From NCBI RefSeq assembly GCF_900167065.1, contig NZ_FUYA01000003.1, forward strand, positions 124,001 through 188,000: a DNA stretch of 64,000 nt, given 5' to 3'. This stretch comes from Desulfobaculum bizertense DSM 18034. Lineage in GTDB: Bacteria > Desulfobacterota > Desulfovibrionia > Desulfovibrionales > Desulfovibrionaceae. How positions within the stretch are numbered: the stretch's first letter is position 1; each line of letters starts with the position of its first letter. The translations under genes were made by a program, and so were the position numbers. Below the pieces are notes generated by a model that saw nothing but the letters and a program-made list of their open reading frames with translations, had not been told where the DNA came from and searched no databases. Positions 15,402 to 24,520 of this stretch are shown here, piece after piece.

Positions 15402-18400
15402 ATGCCATACAAAGGTCCCCACATCTCCATTGCCCCGGAGCGCCTTGTACCCCGTGTTCTGGGACTTGATTTTGCTGACTTCAAAAAATGGCCAGATGCT
15501 GTTCGGGAGACTGCACAGGATCTCGCGGCAGAGCTTTTTTTGATTCGCTATAATCCTTTTATTGACCCGGAACGTGTTTGGAAAAGCGCTCAGGCATCTT
15601 TTGGCCGCGCCAAGCTCGCCCTGTCCGAAGAATTTTCGTCTGTTCTGGCAACTGGCATGTTCCGATTCTGGAACCAGTTCAAGGACGACATGAAATTCCG
15701 TGACGAGGTGATCGGCCGCGCTCGCCAGTTCATGCCCGAAGAAGTCATTGATACGCGTCCCAACTCCCGAGTGGAGTGCGCAACCGACGCAACTGACCTT
15801 CGTATGGAGCTTCCGCTTTTTGTGGTCTTTCCTGAAACAACGGCTCAGGTTCGGGATTTTGTCCGTCTGGCAAACTCCATGAACTTCACCATCATTCCTC
15901 GTGGTGGCGGATCTGGCCTGACAGGTGGTGCCATCCCGTCCCGGCGCCGCAGCGTTGTTCTGAGCATGGCCAAGCTCAACAAAATTCTCGACATTGATGC
16001 CGAAGCCAAAACAATCTGTTGCCAAAGTGGTGTCATCACCATCGACGGCATCAAGGCTGCTGCGGCCAAAAACCTTCTGTTCACGGTTGACCCGGCATCC
16101 AAGACAGCTTCATCTATTGGCGGTAATGTCTCAGAGAACTCTGGTGGACCCTTTGCCTTTGAATACGGCACCACCATTGACAACATCCTGTCCTACAAAA
16201 TCGTTATGCCGTCTGGCGAACTGCTGGATGTTCGCCGCAAGGATCACCCCTACCACAAGATCCTGCCGCATGAGACCGCTGTTTTTGAAATCTTCAATGA
16301 CCACGGAGAGCTGGCCGACACGATTTCACTTTCTGGCACAGAAGTCCGTGCCGAAGGCCTGGGCAAGGACGTCACCAACAAATACCTTGGTGGTCTGCCC
16401 GGCGTGCAAAAAGAAGGTGTCGACGGCATCATTACCGAAGCCTGCTTTACCTGCTATGACCAGCTCGAGCACTCCCGCGTGCTCTGCCTTGAATTCTTTG
16501 GCCGCACCATGCGCCCTGCCATGCACGTTATTCGCGACGTTGTTGGGCTGCGTGACCAGATTCGCAGGGAAGGCGATCTTGTCAAAATTTCCGCGCTGGA
16601 AGAATTCGGCATCAAATATGTGCAGGCCATTGAGTACCACAAAAAGTCCATGCAGTATGAAGGACAGCCTATCTCTGTCCTGATTCTCCAGCTCGATTCC
16701 AACGATCAGGACGCGCTGGATACGGCCGTGCACCGCATCATCGACATCGTCACACCGTATGACGAAGTTGATATTTTTGCTGCACGTGATGCCAAGGAAG
16801 CCGAAGTCTTTTGGGAAGACAGACACCGCCTGTCTGCCATCTCCAAACGCACCTCCGGGTTTAAGATTAACGAAGACATCGTTATTCCCCTGAATGTCGT
16901 GCCAGAATTCGCAGACTTCCTTGAGTCCCTGAACCTCATTTACATGGCAAAAGCCTACCGTACTGCTCTGCAGGACGTTGGCCGTCTGCCCGGTATTGGA
17001 GTCGAAGACCGCTTCATTAACATGGAGTTCACCTTTGCCTCCAAGATCATTAACGGCGAAATTGATACTGCGGAAATCTCGGATCAGGAACTCGAAGTTC
17101 AGATCTATTACTTCTTCCGCGACCTCAAGAGCCGCTACATGGACCTGAGCGAAGAGCTGGAAGGCGTGCACGAGCACATGACGGCAACCCGCATTGTCAT
17201 TGCAAACCACATGCACGCAGGTGACGGCAACTGCCACGTCAACCTCCCGGTCAACTCCAATGACCCGAACATGATGGCGCTGGCAGAAGAAGCCATTCAC
17301 AAGGTTTCTGAGCAGGTTGTCGATATGGGCGGTGTTGTTTCCGGTGAACACGGAATCGGCATTACCAAGATCTCTTTCCTGCCCGAAGCCAAGCTTCGCG
17401 CCCTGAGTGAATATAAAAAGCAGATTGACCCGAAGGACATTTTCAACCCAGGCAAGCTGACCAGCCGCAAGCTGCCAGCCCCGACCTACACCTTCTCGTT
17501 CAATAAGCTCATTGAAGACATCAGCACCACAGGTCTCGCAGATAAAGAGCGCCTGATGAGCATGCTGACAAATATTCAGAACTGCACACGTTGCGGCAAA
17601 TGCAAACAGGTTTGTCCGATGTACAAGCCGTCCAAATCCCTGATTCACCACCCCCGAAACAAGAACATCAGCCTTGGTGCCTTGATTGAAGCGGTGTACT
17701 ATTCTCAGGTGACAGAAGGGAATCTGGACAAGCAGCTGCTGGACCGCCTGCGTGATCTCGTCGACCACTGTACTGCCTGCGGCAAGTGCATGGCCGTGTG
17801 CCCGGTGAAGATCAATACCCCAGAAGTGACGCTGCACATGCGCACCTTCCTCGAAGAGAAAGGCGCAGGTGGGCATCCCGTCAAGGAACGTGTCCTGCAC
17901 TTCCTTGCCAAAAGCCCCAGCAGCCGCGTCCCGCGTGCCGCCAAGGCTGCCGCTCTGGGCCAGACCTTTGCCAACCGCGGCGTTGGACTTATCCCTGCTC
18001 CGTGGCGCAAACGCATGGAGAACCCAATGTTCACAGGCAAAGGCCCCGGCCTTGGCCTCAAGAACCTTGATGATGCCCTGCATCTGTCTCGCGGTTCCTT
18101 CTTTGTGCCCCAGAATGCCGCACCAGACACCCCGGCAGTTTTCTACTTCCCGGGTTGTGGCGCAGGTCTCTTTGCGAACAACATCGCACTGGCAGGTCTT
18201 TATCTGCTCTTCCGCGCCGGAATCCCCGTGGTTCTGCCGCCAGAGCACATGTGCTGTGGTTATCCGCTGATTACAGCAGGCTGCGAAGAAGCGTTCAACA
18301 CGAACCGCTCCCGCAACATTGAAAAAATCGCAGACCTTATGCGAAATGCTCAGGAAGCCGGACTGAATGTCCGCCACGTCCTGACATCCTGCGGCACCTG

Positions 18401-18974
18401 CCGCGAAGGTCTGAAAGAATACCATCTCGACACACTGGCAACGCCATTGTCCCACAAGGATGTGACGCAGTTCGTGTCGGAACAGGCCCGAGAGCTGATG
18501 ACAGCCCTGCCCGCAGACGACAGACCGCTGCTGTATCACGCGGCCTGCCACGCTGAATGGTCAGGAGTTAAGGCAACGGTCGCCTCTGGTGTCTATGCCA
18601 AATCCCTTGCCGAACTTTCCGGATGTGACGTAAGCACATCTCCGGGATGTTGTGGTGAATCCGGAATGGGTGCATTTACAACGCCTTCGCTGTACAACAA
18701 GCTGCGCGAGGACAAACAGAAGCGGCTCAAAAAGGACCTCGCTGACTACCCCAAGGATCGCCCTGTGGTTGTTGGCTGCCCGTCCTGCCGCATCGGTATC
18801 CGTCGTAGCCTTATCGCCATGAAAGACACCCACAAGGTCATCCATTCTCTGGAATACCTTGCCGAGCGTCTGGGCGGAGCGAAATGGAAAAAGGAACTGC
18901 TCGCAGCACTCAGCTCGCGAGGAGAACAGGGTATGCGCAGCGTTGCACTCCCTGCCCAGAAGGAAAAAGCCTAG
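15402..18974 (+). CDS. FAD/Fe-S 2-hydroxyacid (D-lactate-like) dehydrogenase, fused
   Basis: About 1190 residues. The N-terminal half is a GlcD/DLD-type FAD protein: PRGGGSGLTGGAIPS in the FAD-binding domain, then NHMHAGDGNCHVN and GGVVSGEHGIGITK in the oxidase C-terminal domain. Two [4Fe-4S] motifs follow near 728 (CTRCGKCKQVCP) and 789 (CTACGKCMAVCP). The C-terminus has two CCG domains (FPGCGAG with CCGYPL near 950; CHAEW near 1048 with GCCGESG near 1083) as in GlcF/LldE/HdrB. It should oxidise a 2-hydroxyacid such as D-lactate and pass electrons to membrane carriers. I prefer ATG 15402 (GGTGA five bases upstream) over GTG 15393. YdiJ-like 2-hydroxyglutarate dehydrogenase is an alternative substrate class. 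Confidence 0.9.
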   Translation: MPYKGPHISIAPERLVPRVLGLDFADFKKWPDAVRETAQDLAAELFLIRYNPFIDPERVWKSAQASFGRAKLALSEEFSSVLATGMFRFWNQFKDDMKFRDEVIGRARQFMPEEVIDTRPNSRVECATDATDLRMELPLFVVFPETTAQVRDFVRLANSMNFTIIPRGGGSGLTGGAIPSRRRSVVLSMAKLNKILDIDAEAKTICCQSGVITIDGIKAAAAKNLLFTVDPASKTASSIGGNVSENSGGPFAFEYGTTIDNILSYKIVMPSGELLDVRRKDHPYHKILPHETAVFEIFNDHGELADTISLSGTEVRAEGLGKDVTNKYLGGLPGVQKEGVDGIITEACFTCYDQLEHSRVLCLEFFGRTMRPAMHVIRDVVGLRDQIRREGDLVKISALEEFGIKYVQAIEYHKKSMQYEGQPISVLILQLDSNDQDALDTAVHRIIDIVTPYDEVDIFAARDAKEAEVFWEDRHRLSAISKRTSGFKINEDIVIPLNVVPEFADFLESLNLIYMAKAYRTALQDVGRLPGIGVEDRFINMEFTFASKIINGEIDTAEISDQELEVQIYYFFRDLKSRYMDLSEELEGVHEHMTATRIVIANHMHAGDGNCHVNLPVNSNDPNMMALAEEAIHKVSEQVVDMGGVVSGEHGIGITKISFLPEAKLRALSEYKKQIDPKDIFNPGKLTSRKLPAPTYTFSFNKLIEDISTTGLADKERLMSMLTNIQNCTRCGKCKQVCPMYKPSKSLIHHPRNKNISLGALIEAVYYSQVTEGNLDKQLLDRLRDLVDHCTACGKCMAVCPVKINTPEVTLHMRTFLEEKGAGGHPVKERVLHFLAKSPSSRVPRAAKAAALGQTFANRGVGLIPAPWRKRMENPMFTGKGPGLGLKNLDDALHLSRGSFFVPQNAAPDTPAVFYFPGCGAGLFANNIALAGLYLLFRAGIPVVLPPEHMCCGYPLITAGCEEAFNTNRSRNIEKIADLMRNAQEAGLNVRHVLTSCGTCREGLKEYHLDTLATPLSHKDVTQFVSEQARELMTALPADDRPLLYHAACHAEWSGVKATVASGVYAKSLAELSGCDVSTSPGCCGESGMGAFTTPSLYNKLREDKQKRLKKDLADYPKDRPVVVGCPSCRIGIRRSLIAMKDTHKVIHSLEYLAERLGGAKWKKELLAALSSRGEQGMRSVALPAQKEKA

Positions 18975-18982
18975 GACACTGA

Positions 18983-19405
18983 ATGCGCATTCTTGGCATT
19001 GATTTTGGTCTTAAACGTGTCGGGTTGGCCATGACCGATGGACTCGGAACCATGGCCTTCCCGTATAAAACACTGGTCCGCAGCACCCGCGATATTCTCT
19101 TTCAGGAACTCCTGGAGATTCTGGAAAAGGAAAACGTGGAGTATATTGTTATTGGACTGCCCCTCTCAATGGATGGGACGGATTCTCTGACCACCAGACA
19201 GGCCCGCAACTTTGCGGCCAGCCTTGGACGCAGGACAGAGATCCCCATTTCCATGATGGACGAGCGGCTCAGTAGCGAAGCCGCAAAGCATGACCTGCTT
19301 GATGCGGGGCTGCATGGCCGAAAAAAAATAAAAAAGGTGCTGGACCAGCATGCTGCGGTCCACATTCTGGAAAGCTATCTGGCTCAGGAGAAAGGCCAGT
19401 GTTAA
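18983..19405 (+). CDS. ruvX: RuvX/YqgF-family Holliday-junction resolvase or pre-16S rRNA nuclease
   Basis: A 140-residue RNase H-fold protein with the motifs ILGIDFGLKRVGLAMTD (first catalytic Asp), YIVIGLPLSMDG and MMDERLSS, and the C-terminal DQHAAVHILESYL (final Asp). In E. coli this family processes the 5' end of pre-16S rRNA. It starts eight bases after the dehydrogenase stop and overlaps mltG by seven bases, the usual ruvX-mltG pairing. Confidence 0.94.
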   Translation: MRILGIDFGLKRVGLAMTDGLGTMAFPYKTLVRSTRDILFQELLEILEKENVEYIVIGLPLSMDGTDSLTTRQARNFAASLGRRTEIPISMMDERLSSEAAKHDLLDAGLHGRKKIKKVLDQHAAVHILESYLAQEKGQC

Positions 19406-20424
19406 AAAAGATCCTCATCGCCTGCGGTCTGCTCGTTCTCTCTCTCCTTATTGGAGTTGGAGTTCTGTACTGGCAAACCCAGACTTTCCTGACGACTCCG
19501 GCAGAAGAACAGGGTCGGGACATCGTGCTCAACGTTGTTCCGGGCCAGTCTCTGGACCGCGTCGCGGCAGAGCTGGAAGCACAGGGGCTTGTGAGCAGTG
19601 CCCACAAGTTCCGGCTTATGGTCCGAGCCAAAAATCAGGGAACGGCAATCAAGGCCGGTGAATATCTTTTGAACACAAGCTGGCCTCCGCCGCAGATTCT
19701 GGACATGCTGACCTCAGGCAAAGTCCTGCTCCACAAGCTCTCGATTCCCGAGGGCCTTACGTGGTGGCAGGTTGCCCGACTGGTCGAAAAATCCGGTCTT
19801 GCAAGCTTTGACAGCTTTGACAAGGCCGTCCACGACCCAGCACTTCTCGCACGGTATGGCATTACCGGGAGCAACGCCGAAGGCTATCTTTTCCCAGAGA
19901 CCTACCTTTTGCCCCGACCCCGCAACAAGAATGCCCGCCCTATTGTGGAAGCCATGCTCAAAACCTTCCGCCAGCAGGCCAGACAGGCCCTGCCCGCGGA
20001 CCGCATGAATCCCAAAGAGCTACTGCGACTTGTGACTCTGGCCTCTATGGTCGAAAAGGAAACCGCCAACCCTGCCGAGCGCTTCGCCATCGCAGGCGTG
20101 TATAGTAACCGCCTGCACCGTGGCATGCTTATGCAGTGCGACCCCACGGTCATCTATGGCCTTGGAACCAGCTTTGACGGCAACCTGACCCGAAAGCATC
20201 TGCGCGACGCCACAAACCCGTACAACACATACAAGCACAAGGGGCTTCCCCCAGGGCCGATATGTTCACCGGGTAAGGCCGCGCTGGAGGCCGCTCTCTC
20301 ACCAGAAAAGCACAAATATTATTACTTTGTTGCCACAGGTGAAAACGGCCGCCACAAATTCAGTAAAACACTCGTCGAACACAACCGGGCTGTCTGGAAA
20401 TATCAGATTCGCCGCCGACGATAA
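19399..20424 (+). CDS. mltG: Endolytic murein transglycosylase MltG
   Basis: A 341-residue inner-membrane protein with an N-terminal anchor (about 4-25), a LysM-like subdomain (VVPGQSLDRVAAELEAQGL) and the YceG catalytic domain. The catalytic Glu is in LASMVEKET, with CDPTVIYGLG and YNTYKHKGLPPGPICSPG as family signatures. It cleaves nascent glycan strands and sets their length. The GTG start overlaps ruvX. A terminator follows immediately. Confidence 0.95.
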   Translation: MLKKILIACGLLVLSLLIGVGVLYWQTQTFLTTPAEEQGRDIVLNVVPGQSLDRVAAELEAQGLVSSAHKFRLMVRAKNQGTAIKAGEYLLNTSWPPPQILDMLTSGKVLLHKLSIPEGLTWWQVARLVEKSGLASFDSFDKAVHDPALLARYGITGSNAEGYLFPETYLLPRPRNKNARPIVEAMLKTFRQQARQALPADRMNPKELLRLVTLASMVEKETANPAERFAIAGVYSNRLHRGMLMQCDPTVIYGLGTSFDGNLTRKHLRDATNPYNTYKHKGLPPGPICSPGKAALEAALSPEKHKYYYFVATGENGRHKFSKTLVEHNRAVWKYQIRRRR

Positions 20425-20432
20425 AACAACAT

Positions 20433-20456
20433 AGCCCCCTTTCGGGGGCTTTTTTT
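20433..20456 (+). terminator. Terminator after mltG
   Basis: AGCCCCCTTTCGGGGGCT followed by seven T, nine bases after the mltG stop codon. The start codon of the next gene is only six bases beyond. Confidence 0.9.
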
Positions 20457-20462
20457 ACACAT

Positions 20463-20918
20463 ATGAATCTCTATTCAATTCGCCCTGCCACTGAGCAGGA
20501 CTACGACAGCATTATTGATGTCTGGGAAGCTTCCGTCCGTGCCAGCCATGATTTTCTGAGCGAGGAGGACATCAGCTACCTGCGTCCGCTTATCCGCGAC
20601 CAGTACCTTGCCGCCGTGACTCTGCATGTCATGTGCTTTGCCAAAAGCCGCATTGTTGGCTTTCTCGGCACACATGGCCAGAGCGTGGAAATGCTTTTTC
20701 TGCATCCCGAGCACTGGCGCAAAGGTCTTGGCCGCCAGCTCATGGAATTTGCCATTAAAGAATGCGGAGCACGGCTTGTTGACGTCAACGAACAGAACCC
20801 GAAGGCAGCAGCTTTCTACACAGCACTCGGTTTTGAGCTGGAGAGCCGCGACGAGCTGGATGGACAGGGGCGCCCTTTCCCCATCTTGCACCTGCGCCTC
20901 AAAGATTCACAACGCTAG
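20463..20918 (+). CDS. GNAT-family N-acetyltransferase, YjaB-like
   Basis: A 151-residue acetyltransferase using acetyl-CoA. It has the opening YSIRPATEQDYDSIIDVWEASVRASHDFL typical of the YjaB group, a GNAT motif A (LFLHPEHWRKGLGRQLMEFA, with the Q/RxxGxG/A-like RKGLG loop) and the VDVNEQNPKAAAFYTALGFE region. The substrate is unknown. The ATG lies directly behind the mltG terminator, with no usable ribosome-binding site other than the G-rich 3' arm of that hairpin. Confidence 0.88.
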   Translation: MNLYSIRPATEQDYDSIIDVWEASVRASHDFLSEEDISYLRPLIRDQYLAAVTLHVMCFAKSRIVGFLGTHGQSVEMLFLHPEHWRKGLGRQLMEFAIKECGARLVDVNEQNPKAAAFYTALGFELESRDELDGQGRPFPILHLRLKDSQR

Positions 20919-20945
20919 CGCCTTCCACCACCTCACACAGCCCAT

Positions 20946-20982
20946 AAAAAAAGGCCCCACTCAATGCGGGGCCTTTATTTTT
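20946..20982. terminator. Bidirectional terminator between GNAT gene and trpS
   Basis: AAGGCCCC / GGGGCCTT stem with an A run on one side and a T run on the other. It lies between two convergent genes and can serve both. Confidence 0.9.
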
Positions 20983-20997
20983 TGTCATGCAGGAAAG

Positions 20998-21993
20998 CTA
21001 GAAATCAAGATTCAGGTGCTTTCTCATTGCGGTCATGGTTGCCTCAGCAGCTTCTTCAGCACGGGCATTACCATCACGCAAAATCTCCCACACCATCTCA
21101 GGATTATCATCCAGCTCCTTGCGGCGGGCGTGGATAGGAGCAAGGAAGCGCTCCATCGACTCCAGCAGCAGACGCTTACACTGGACGCAGCCCCAAGAGG
21201 CATTCCGGCAGCCTTCCTCAATTTCGGGCAGGCGAGCCGGGTCCGTCATAAGCTTGTGGTACGGGAAGAGGTTACAGATGCACGGATCGCCCGGATCATT
21301 TTTGCGCAGGCGATTCTTGTCTGTCAGCATGCTCATGACCTTTTTCTTCACAGAGTCCATATCTTCGCTCAGGGCAATGGAGTTGCCATAGCTCTTGGAC
21401 ATCTTGCGACCATCAAGGCCGGGGAGTTTGCACTCTTCGGTCAGCAGAGCTTCCGGTTCCGGGAAGAAGTCGCCGTACAGGTGATTGAAGCGGCGGGCAA
21501 TTTCACGAGTGAGTTCCAGATGCGGAAGCTGGTCCTGACCAACGGGAACATTTTCGGAAAGGTACATCAGAATATCGCCGGTCATAAGCACCGGGTAGCC
21601 AAGGAAGCCGTAAGTGTTCAGGTCTTTCTGAGCCAGCTGTTCTTTCTGATCTTTGTAGGTCGGGCAGCGTTCCAGCCAGCCAAGCGGCGTCATCATGGAC
21701 AGCAGCAGGTGCATTTCTGCATGCTGCTTGACCTGAGACTGCTGGAAGATCACACATTTTTTGGGGTCAAGGCCCGCAGCAATCCAGTCTTTGACCAAAC
21801 CGGGGACAAAGTTTTTGATCCGGCGAGGATCAGCATACTCACTGGTCAGGGCGTGCCAGTCTGCGACAAAGAAGTAGCAGCTGTACTCGTCCTGGAGTTT
21901 GATCCAGTTTTTGAGAACGCCAAAGTAGTGGCCAAGATGAAGAGCGCCTGTGGGGCGCATACCGGACAAAATGCGTTTTTTGTTTTCAGACAT
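20998..21993 (-). CDS. trpS: Tryptophanyl-tRNA synthetase
   Basis: A 331-residue class I synthetase that charges tRNA-Trp. The HIGH-like motif is LHLGH near 18-22 and the KMSKS loop is DGRKMSKSYGNS. Other family segments are FVADWHALT and LPVGQDQ-like PVGQDQLPHLELTREIARRF. A cysteine group (DPCICNLF, CRNASWGCVQCK) near 235-275 is found in some TrpS subgroups that bind a metal or Fe-S cluster. AGGACCTGCC precedes the ATG. It is eight bases downstream of the M50 protease gene, with which it forms an operon. Confidence 0.95.
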   Translation of the reverse strand: MSENKKRILSGMRPTGALHLGHYFGVLKNWIKLQDEYSCYFFVADWHALTSEYADPRRIKNFVPGLVKDWIAAGLDPKKCVIFQQSQVKQHAEMHLLLSMMTPLGWLERCPTYKDQKEQLAQKDLNTYGFLGYPVLMTGDILMYLSENVPVGQDQLPHLELTREIARRFNHLYGDFFPEPEALLTEECKLPGLDGRKMSKSYGNSIALSEDMDSVKKKVMSMLTDKNRLRKNDPGDPCICNLFPYHKLMTDPARLPEIEEGCRNASWGCVQCKRLLLESMERFLAPIHARRKELDDNPEMVWEILRDGNARAEEAAEATMTAMRKHLNLDF

Positions 21994-22001
21994 GGCAGGT
22001 C

Positions 22002-22658
22002 CTAAATCAGATACAGTAACGGTGCGAGAACAGAGAATACGGGACTAAAGATCAGGCGGAAAGCGCCCGTCATCATTAAGACAACTATAATGATGAACCC
22101 GTATCGTTCCAGTTGCAGGTACTTGAACGCCAGCTTTGGCGGAAGCAGTTCCGCCAAAATCTTGCTGCCATCCAGCGGCGGAATCGGCAGGAGATTAAAA
22201 AAGCCAAGGATCACATTAATCCACACGCCATACCGAAGAATATTCAGCACAGGCACAAAGAAAAACTCCGCGCTACTCCCCGGTGCAGGCAAATTGTTCA
22301 GCATAAGCTGAAAGCCCGCAAACATGAGTCCGGCAAGCAGGAAGTTCATAAGTGCCCCTGCCGCAGACACCACAAGGATTCCCTTTTTGATGTTGCGGAA
22401 ATAGCGGGGATTGATGGGAACTGGCTTTGCCCAGCCAATAACAAAGCCCCCTGTGAGCGACGTGATGAGAAACACGATCGTCCCCAGCGGGTCCATGTGT
22501 GGAAGCGGATTGAGCGTCAGACGCCCCGCATTCCGGGCGGTTGGGTCTCCAAACCAGTACGCAGCCAGACCGTGAGCCAGCTCGTGGCAGGTCACGGCAA
22601 GAAGAAAAGGTACTGCCATGATGGCAATACGTACTACGGCTTCAGATACGTCAAACAT
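22002..22658 (-). CDS. M50 (site-2 protease-like) family membrane metalloprotease
   Basis: A 218-residue membrane protein with five to six hydrophobic segments. The zinc motif HELAH (about 25-29) is in the first part of the protein and the third ligand is in NLLPIPPLDGSKIL, the NPxPPLDG-like motif. The compact form without PDZ domain is the common bacterial minimal site-2 protease, often next to trpS in related genomes. The substrate is unknown. No clear ribosome-binding site is visible before the ATG. Confidence 0.88.
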   Translation of the reverse strand: MFDVSEAVVRIAIMAVPFLLAVTCHELAHGLAAYWFGDPTARNAGRLTLNPLPHMDPLGTIVFLITSLTGGFVIGWAKPVPINPRYFRNIKKGILVVSAAGALMNFLLAGLMFAGFQLMLNNLPAPGSSAEFFFVPVLNILRYGVWINVILGFFNLLPIPPLDGSKILAELLPPKLAFKYLQLERYGFIIIVVLMMTGAFRLIFSPVFSVLAPLLYLI

Positions 22659-22742
22659 GAGGAGTGCGGTCTACCATGAAGAGAAATACTGGGCAAGCTG
22701 TATACCGCCCCTCATGCGTGTTTGCCAACACACTCAAAAGCG

Positions 22743-23108
22743 CTAAAAGCTCTCTAATGCCGCAGCAACCTTGGACTTGAGTTCACCAAGATCGACGGCC
22801 TTTACCACGTAATAATCCGCAGCAATAGACTTGAGGTCATGCTGGAAGCTATCATACGCCGTGCAAAGTATCACCGGTAAGTTCTGCTCCCGGCTCCGAA
22901 TCTGCTGCAATACATCAAGACCAGAGCGATTGTTCCCAAGCTTTACATCAAGGATCACCAGCTCAGGATTTTCGCGGTCCAGCACAGAAAAAATATCTTC
23001 TTCGCCGTCAGACGTCGCTACTTCATAGCCGTCACTCTCCAACTCTTCCTGATAGAGCATACGAATATGTACTTCGTCGTCGACGACTAAAATCTTCTGC
23101 TTATTCAT
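22743..23108 (-). CDS. Single-domain response regulator
   Basis: A 121-residue stand-alone receiver domain. Acidic pocket D10-D11, phosphoacceptor D54 (VILDVKLG), Thr in ILCTAYD and the conserved Lys in YVVKAVD (Ala follows instead of the usual Pro). Start chosen at 23108, where GGAGGTGCC precedes; the longer frame has no site. There is no output domain and no adjacent kinase, so it may act as a phospho-relay or bind a partner such as a motor or a kinase. Confidence 0.92.
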   Translation of the reverse strand: MNKQKILVVDDEVHIRMLYQEELESDGYEVATSDGEEDIFSVLDRENPELVILDVKLGNNRSGLDVLQQIRSREQNLPVILCTAYDSFQHDLKSIAADYYVVKAVDLGELKSKVAAALESF

Positions 23109-23263
23109 GGCACCTCCGCGGATGCATTTCATCATTTGCGCATGGCAGACGAAATGTTTACCCTGTTTACTGCAATGGCTCCATGCACTCTCTGCATACT
23201 TTTTCATTTAGCCATAAATTCCTTAAAAAAGAAACGCGAAAATTATTTCTGGTCGAAAAAGAC

Positions 23264-23292
23264 TTGCACTGCCCTTTTTCCGCCTGTACACA
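23264..23292 (+). promoter_or_regulatory. Putative promoter of the sulfur-carrier/TtuA pair
   Basis: TTGCAC (23264-23269) and TACACA (23287-23292) with 17-base spacing, upstream of the small carrier gene. A sigma70 match of moderate quality. Confidence 0.4.
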
Positions 23293-23328
23293 CTTTTGGA
23301 TTCTTTTAGTATGAATAGTAGAGGTCCC

Positions 23329-23526
23329 ATGATTACCGTACATATGATTCCCACTGGCCAAACCCGGGAGATTCCAAAGCCGAACACGGTTCGACAGCTC
23401 ATGAACCGTCTGAAGCTGCGGCAAATGGACGCACTCATTATTCGCGGTGACGAAATGCTCACCTTTGACCGCTCCATTAATGATGGCGATCACATTACTG
23501 TCCGCCTTGTCGGCTCCAGAGGATAA
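23329..23526 (+). CDS. ThiS/MoaD/TtuB-like sulfur-carrier protein
   Basis: A 65-residue beta-grasp protein (MITVHMIP, VRQLMNRLKLRQMDALIIRGDEML, INDGDHITVRLVGSRG). The pattern fits ubiquitin-like sulfur carriers that end in Gly and deliver thiocarboxylate sulfur. It lies five bases before a TtuA-type tRNA thiolase gene, suggesting a TtuB-like role. The C-terminus is SRG rather than the usual Gly-Gly. Start chosen at 23329 (GAGG just upstream); ATG 23311 would add six residues. Confidence 0.75.
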   Translation: MITVHMIPTGQTREIPKPNTVRQLMNRLKLRQMDALIIRGDEMLTFDRSINDGDHITVRLVGSRG

Positions 23527-23531
23527 GTGCC

Positions 23532-24449
23532 ATGAAATGTTCCCGCTGCGGAGCGCCTGCCCAAATCGCGCTCCCCAACCATCACACTGGTTTTTGCCCG
23601 GAATGCTTCAACCTCTTTTTCTCCCGTCAGGTCGAAAAAGCCATCCGGCATTTCCGCATGTTCAGCAAATCAGACAAGATCCTCGTTGCCCTCTCTGGCG
23701 GCAAGGACTCCCTTGCTCTCTTTCGCGAACTGACCCAGCAGGGCTACGACGTCACAGGTCTGCACATTGACCTGAACATCAAGAATTCATCCTGCCACGC
23801 CCGCGCCGTTGTCGAAAAGTTCTGTGAAGATCTGGGTGCCCCCCTGCGCATCGTCAATGTCGCAGATGAGGGTCTTTCCATTGCGCACATTAAAAAAGCC
23901 ATCCGCCGCCCAATCTGTTCCATTTGCGGCAAGGTCAAGCGCTACTTCTTCAACAAAGTCGCCCTCGACGAAGGCTTCAACGCGCTGTGCACTGGTCACA
24001 ACCTTGATGACGAAGTCGGCCGCCTTCTCTCCAACACCATGCGTTGGGACATTGCCTATCTCAGCGACCAGGGTCCCGCCCTGCCCGCAGAAAACGGCTT
24101 CGCTGCAAAGTTCCGTCCGCTCTACCGGCTGACAGAATACGAAACAGCCGCCTACTGTTTTTTCAACAAGATTGAGCACAATACGGCAATCTGTCCGTAC
24201 AGCTCTGGCGCCAGCTTTCCGGTCCGCAAAGAGTTGCTCAACACCCTTGAGCATCACAGCCCCGGCTCCAAGCTCGCCTTCTATGAGCGCTTTCTCAAGC
24301 AGGCAAAGCCCCTCTTTGAGGCTGCCGAAGAGCGTCTTGGCGACCCCATCTCTCCCTGCACCTCCTGCGGCTACCCAACCACCGCCGGAGTCTGCAACAT
24401 CTGTCGTCTACGCGAACAGCTCGCCGCAGACCTCGAAGCTCAAAAATAG
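23532..24449 (+). CDS. TtuA/NcsA-family tRNA 2-thiolation ATPase
   Basis: A 305-residue PP-loop ATPase. An N-terminal zinc finger (C3, C6, C22 and C25, in CSRCG and CPEC) is followed by the adenylation loop LSGGKDSLA. An internal CxxC (SICGKVKR) may bind the catalytic [4Fe-4S] cluster together with a later Cys (AICPYS), and a C-terminal zinc finger closes the protein (CTSCGYPTTAGVCNIC). The family makes 2-thiouridine or 2-thiothymine in tRNA, accepting sulfur from a TtuB-like carrier; that carrier is encoded directly upstream. The tRNA position modified here is not known. Confidence 0.9.
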   Translation: MKCSRCGAPAQIALPNHHTGFCPECFNLFFSRQVEKAIRHFRMFSKSDKILVALSGGKDSLALFRELTQQGYDVTGLHIDLNIKNSSCHARAVVEKFCEDLGAPLRIVNVADEGLSIAHIKKAIRRPICSICGKVKRYFFNKVALDEGFNALCTGHNLDDEVGRLLSNTMRWDIAYLSDQGPALPAENGFAAKFRPLYRLTEYETAAYCFFNKIEHNTAICPYSSGASFPVRKELLNTLEHHSPGSKLAFYERFLKQAKPLFEAAEERLGDPISPCTSCGYPTTAGVCNICRLREQLAADLEAQK

Positions 24450-24454
24450 CACTC

Positions 24455-24484
24455 AGCGCCCCGCTCCATGTGGGGCGCTTTTTC
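24455..24484 (+). terminator. Terminator after the TtuA gene
   Basis: AGCGCCCC / GGGGCGCT stem followed by a T-rich tract, six bases after the TtuA stop. Confidence 0.88.
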
Positions 24485-24520
24485 TTTGCAAGCCTTGCAC
24501 CCTCAGGCTATACCCTCCTC

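Noticed and set aside
16326-18551. A 741-residue open frame opposite the 2-hydroxyacid dehydrogenase
   Set aside because: It is the antisense shadow of a well-supported gene with full domain content on the plus strand. Its translation is low in family features.
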